In this document: positions 61,648-64,000 of the stretch, one piece after another
Numbering within the stretch: position 1 is the first letter of the stretch
Layout of the letters: each line of letters starts with the position of its first letter
Assembly (NCBI GenBank): GCA_002404995.1
Contig: DHKY01000004.1
Span: forward strand, 26,613-90,612
Reading direction: 5' to 3'
DNA: 64,000 bases
Source of the DNA: Caryophanales bacterium UBA4682
GTDB taxonomy: Bacteria; Bacillota_I; Bacilli_A; RFN20; CAG-288
Position numbers and translations under genes: made by a program
Notes under the pieces: model-generated
Database searches by the model: none
What the model was told of the DNA's origin: nothing
Seen by the model: only the letters and a program-made list of their open reading frames with translations

Positions 61648-62133
61648 TCAGCGCTTGTCTTCGCCTTTATCGGAAGGAAATTCGTATTCTCCTTTTTCCT
61701 TATTGTAGACAGGCCTTTCTTCTTTTCCTGTCTTGTCAATATACATTTTCCAGAATTGGAAAGGCTTATTAGCTTCCCGTCTAGAAACACCATGGACATT
61801 CTTTTCGAGTTCTTCCTCAAAATAATCATCGCAATGAAGAAGGTCATCAAACCTCCAGTCCAATGCTCTGCCTTTGTACTTCACCAATTCCTCTTCCTTG
61901 AATACATCAGCCTCGCCTATTAGATGTCCGACCCCGCAATCAGGAACAACCGAGGCACAAACATATTCAAAGCCATGAAGAAGATAGTATTGCCGATAAT
62001 GTTCGGGCATTGCCGAAAAACTCTCTACATATCCAACAACAATTCCAATATAATCATAGTACTCCACATAATGTCCTACTGCCGGATCACGTGGAACATA
62101 AATTTTCTGTCTGATTTTGTATTTATGTTTCAT
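61648..62133 (-). CDS. hypothetical cytoplasmic protein
   Basis: 161 residues, no signal or membrane segment, Tyr/Asp/Glu-rich. Begins MKHKYKIRQKIYVPRDPAVG, a beta-strand start seen in small SH3-like or KOW-type folds, and contains a CGVGHLIGEADVF stretch. A clear AGGAG 9 nt before the ATG supports it as real. Neighbouring genes give no hint of function. Confidence 0.75.
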   Translation of the reverse strand: MKHKYKIRQKIYVPRDPAVGHYVEYYDYIGIVVGYVESFSAMPEHYRQYYLLHGFEYVCASVVPDCGVGHLIGEADVFKEEELVKYKGRALDWRFDDLLHCDDYFEEELEKNVHGVSRREANKPFQFWKMYIDKTGKEERPVYNKEKGEYEFPSDKGEDKR

Positions 62134-62369
62134 TGATTTTTGCTCCTATCAGGATATCTCTCTACCTCATCCCCATAGTCGGATTAACGTAAGAACCTGG
62201 GTCCAAAAAAATGTGTTCATTTAAGAATATCAATAAATTTCTTTATGTTATTTAACGTGGCTTTCATATCGCAAAACCCAGATTGAAAAATCACTAGTTT
62301 TTGGTGAACGACAAAAGTTTAAACTAAATTTGAAAGAAAAACAGACAAATTTCAAGTTTATTGATAAAA

Positions 62370-62873
62370 TCAGTCCAAAGAAGTCTCTATGTCATCATAG
62401 AGAACCATGATAGAAAAGCCTTTTTCCGGCAGGCGCTGCAAATTATTTTTCTGAATAGAATTCTGAATTTGATCTAAAGTCATCCTCTCTGGATAATAAT
62501 AACCAAGAAAATTAAAAGGCACTTCTAGTTCCTCAAGATTGTCAAAAGACAATCCATATTCCGAAATGATTTGAAGCTTCTTCCTTGTATAATAGGCAGC
62601 CGCTCTTGCTCTAAGATATTGATTCGCCCCATTTATATCTCCTGGAAAACGTGTTTCATATTCTTCTCGAATTCTAGCAGAATCGAAGTCGGAATCAAAC
62701 ATTATTGAAATCTCTGTTCCCTTGATTTTCTGTTTCTGTAGTTCTGAGCGTTCCCTTAAAACATCACTATAATCAATAGAAGAATAAAGACAAGCACCAC
62801 TGTCTTGAGCATTTGATTTAGTGCAGGCCACACATAGCCTTGCACAGCTTATAAGGAATATACTTTTCTTCAT
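62370..62873 (-). CDS. lipoprotein beside a subtilase, possibly propeptide-like
   Basis: 167 residues. Lipobox LCVAC at about 13-17. The mature part ends EKGFSIMVLYDDIETSLD. Its pattern (helix, EELEVPF strand, helix with IQNSIQKNN, strand) parallels the propeptide region of the subtilase at 25849-28002, so it may be a separate inhibitor or folding helper. AGGGAG precedes the ATG, 30 nt after the subtilase stop on the same strand. Homology is by eye only. Confidence 0.75.
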   Translation of the reverse strand: MKKSIFLISCARLCVACTKSNAQDSGACLYSSIDYSDVLRERSELQKQKIKGTEISIMFDSDFDSARIREEYETRFPGDINGANQYLRARAAAYYTRKKLQIISEYGLSFDNLEELEVPFNFLGYYYPERMTLDQIQNSIQKNNLQRLPEKGFSIMVLYDDIETSLD

Positions 62874-62903
62874 CTGATTTTTCTCCCTTTTTACCTAAAG
62901 TTT

Positions 62904-64000
62904 TCAAATTTCAAGGAGCATATAGGAAATAGCGCCACGGTCTTTTCCAGTAGTGTTTTTAGCCCCTTTTCTGCTAATTTTCAAAAAATAATCTCCGGAT
63001 TCAACTATTGTTTCAAAGCGCTCAACATTCGTACCTGTTGTTGAAGAGCAGGCAATCTCCTTCCCATCTTTTGTATATAGGGACAAATCATAATCTGTAA
63101 CATTGATTTTGCTTGACTGTGTAGAATCATCTACAACGGCTTCAGCGAACAAAAACGAAGAAGAAATAAACTTGCTTCTAGAATTAACATGTACAATATC
63201 GGTTTCGAAAAATCCGTTTGAATAATCCAAATCAAAGGAACTTATATTATTAACATTTTTGAAACTAGAATCATAACGGATAAGTCCTGCACCATATTTT
63301 TGATCAAAGCCCCCAATTTGTGGAAGACCGCTTGGATGTTGTGCGAAACTATTAGAATCAGACGTAGAAGTCAATAAAGCAAAAACACTTTCCGGATGCT
63401 GAATTAAACATGGATAGTTACGCATCAATTGAGCAATCTCCGAAGTGACAAGAGGAGTTGAGAAACTAGTCCCTTTTGAATAGCTATCATCATAGGGGAT
63501 ATTATATTCTCCTGGAGCAACGACATTGGGTTTTACTTGATTCTGATTTCTAGTTTTATACATTGAGAAATCACTAACTTCCGTGCCAGAAATATTAGTA
63601 GAGCCTACCGTAATTGCATTATAACAAGATCCTGGAACAGAGATTATTTCATATTCAGGGCTTTCGGAATTCCCTGAAGCGGCAACAAGCAATATATTAT
63701 TGTCTTTGGCTATTTTTTCGTACTTTGCCTGTAATAAATTGTATTTGTTCTTATTCCAAATTTCAGTATGATAACTCCTATTAACTATTTGAACACCTTT
63801 GTCAATCATTTCAGTCAAATTATTAAAAGCGCTATAAGTCGAGTCACCATACAGATAGCAATAGACATCGGAATTCGGACAAATTCCATCTGTTCCAGTA
63901 ATAATTGAAGCGACCTTACTTATATGGGAATATCTCCGCCAATCAGTGCCATTATCAAAAATAGTACAATTACTAAAATAACTTAAATTAGGTGATTTAA
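62904..64000 (-). CDS. subtilisin-like serine protease (S8), partial (N terminus beyond the right edge)
   Basis: The open frame runs off the window; about 365 codons of the C-terminal part are present. Catalytic His region reads YSHISKVASIITGTDGICPN, oxyanion Asn is in AASGN, and Ser in GTSFSTPLV. The Asp region is outside. After the catalytic domain about 130 residues of beta-like sequence follow, without the LRR tail of the other subtilase. It precedes a small lipoprotein by 30 nt, mirroring the arrangement at 25187-28661. Confidence 0.9.
   Translation of the reverse strand, partial: KSPNLSYFSNCTIFDNGTDWRRYSHISKVASIITGTDGICPNSDVYCYLYGDSTYSAFNNLTEMIDKGVQIVNRSYHTEIWNKNKYNLLQAKYEKIAKDNNILLVAASGNSESPEYEIISVPGSCYNAITVGSTNISGTEVSDFSMYKTRNQNQVKPNVVAPGEYNIPYDDSYSKGTSFSTPLVTSEIAQLMRNYPCLIQHPESVFALLTSTSDSNSFAQHPSGLPQIGGFDQKYGAGLIRYDSSFKNVNNISSFDLDYSNGFFETDIVHVNSRSKFISSSFLFAEAVVDDSTQSSKINVTDYDLSLYTKDGKEIACSSTTGTNVERFETIVESGDYFLKISRKGAKNTTGKDRGAISYMLLEI

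Overview
The window looks like a chromosomal segment of an anaerobic, low-to-mid GC Gram-positive of the Bacilli/Mycoplasmatota type, possibly a gut lineage. The evidence is a PolC-type replicative polymerase, a perfect CIRCE element (HrcA regulation), the rpsB-tsf-pyrH-frr-cdsA-dxr-rseP gene order, class III (oxygen-sensitive) ribonucleotide reductase, an ECF vitamin transporter and many lipoproteins with BspA-type leucine-rich repeats. Arginine is very often encoded by AGG. TGA is read as stop (cdsA and coaX end in TGA within tight junctions), so this is not a code-4 mycoplasma. The exact taxon cannot be fixed from the sequence alone.

Layout. 1-549: end of a CRISPR array with 36-nt repeats and 30-nt spacers; its cas genes lie outside the window. 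620-1252: two small unknown genes. 1343-13483: replication/translation/lipid block (polC; hsp20 on the opposite strand with two CIRCE boxes; then rseP, dxr, cdsA, frr, pyrH, tsf, rpsB reading leftward). tRNA-Glu(CTC) follows at 13763. 14244-20048: membrane and exported proteins of mostly unknown role. 20139-23225: HAD phosphatase, GPH/MFS transporter with a glycerophosphodiesterase, and tRNA-Arg(TCG). 23275-25073: ABC-2 exporter. 25187-28661: secreted subtilase between two related lipoproteins. 29029-31952: two MATE exporters. 32097-36038: hypB, a 975-residue iron-sulfur flavoprotein, and hypA, with no hydrogenase in view. 36110-41068: two fused ATPase-permease proteins with a putative secreted partner. 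42815-45763: nrdG and an nrdD fused to a glutaredoxin-like domain. 45927-47217: an AAA ATPase/DUF4143 gene bounded by two almost identical 37-bp palindromic direct repeats. 47363-48808: coaX and an ECF S component (pantothenate). 49035-56763: large surface lipoproteins, one carrying a frameshift in its stalk. 56921-61137: MarR regulator and heterodimeric ABC exporter. 61648-64000: unknown protein, a lipoprotein and a second subtilase that runs off the right edge.

How it fits together: the right two thirds is dominated by export and surface functions (ABC and MATE exporters, subtilases, LRR lipoproteins) and by oxygen-sensitive redox enzymes, as expected for a host-associated fermenter. The most interesting unexplained items are the hypB-flavoprotein-hypA operon, the DUF4143 gene between palindromic repeats, the putative toxin-like protein with its two dedicated ABC proteins, the subtilase/lipoprotein modules, and the C55 substitution shared by both tRNAs.
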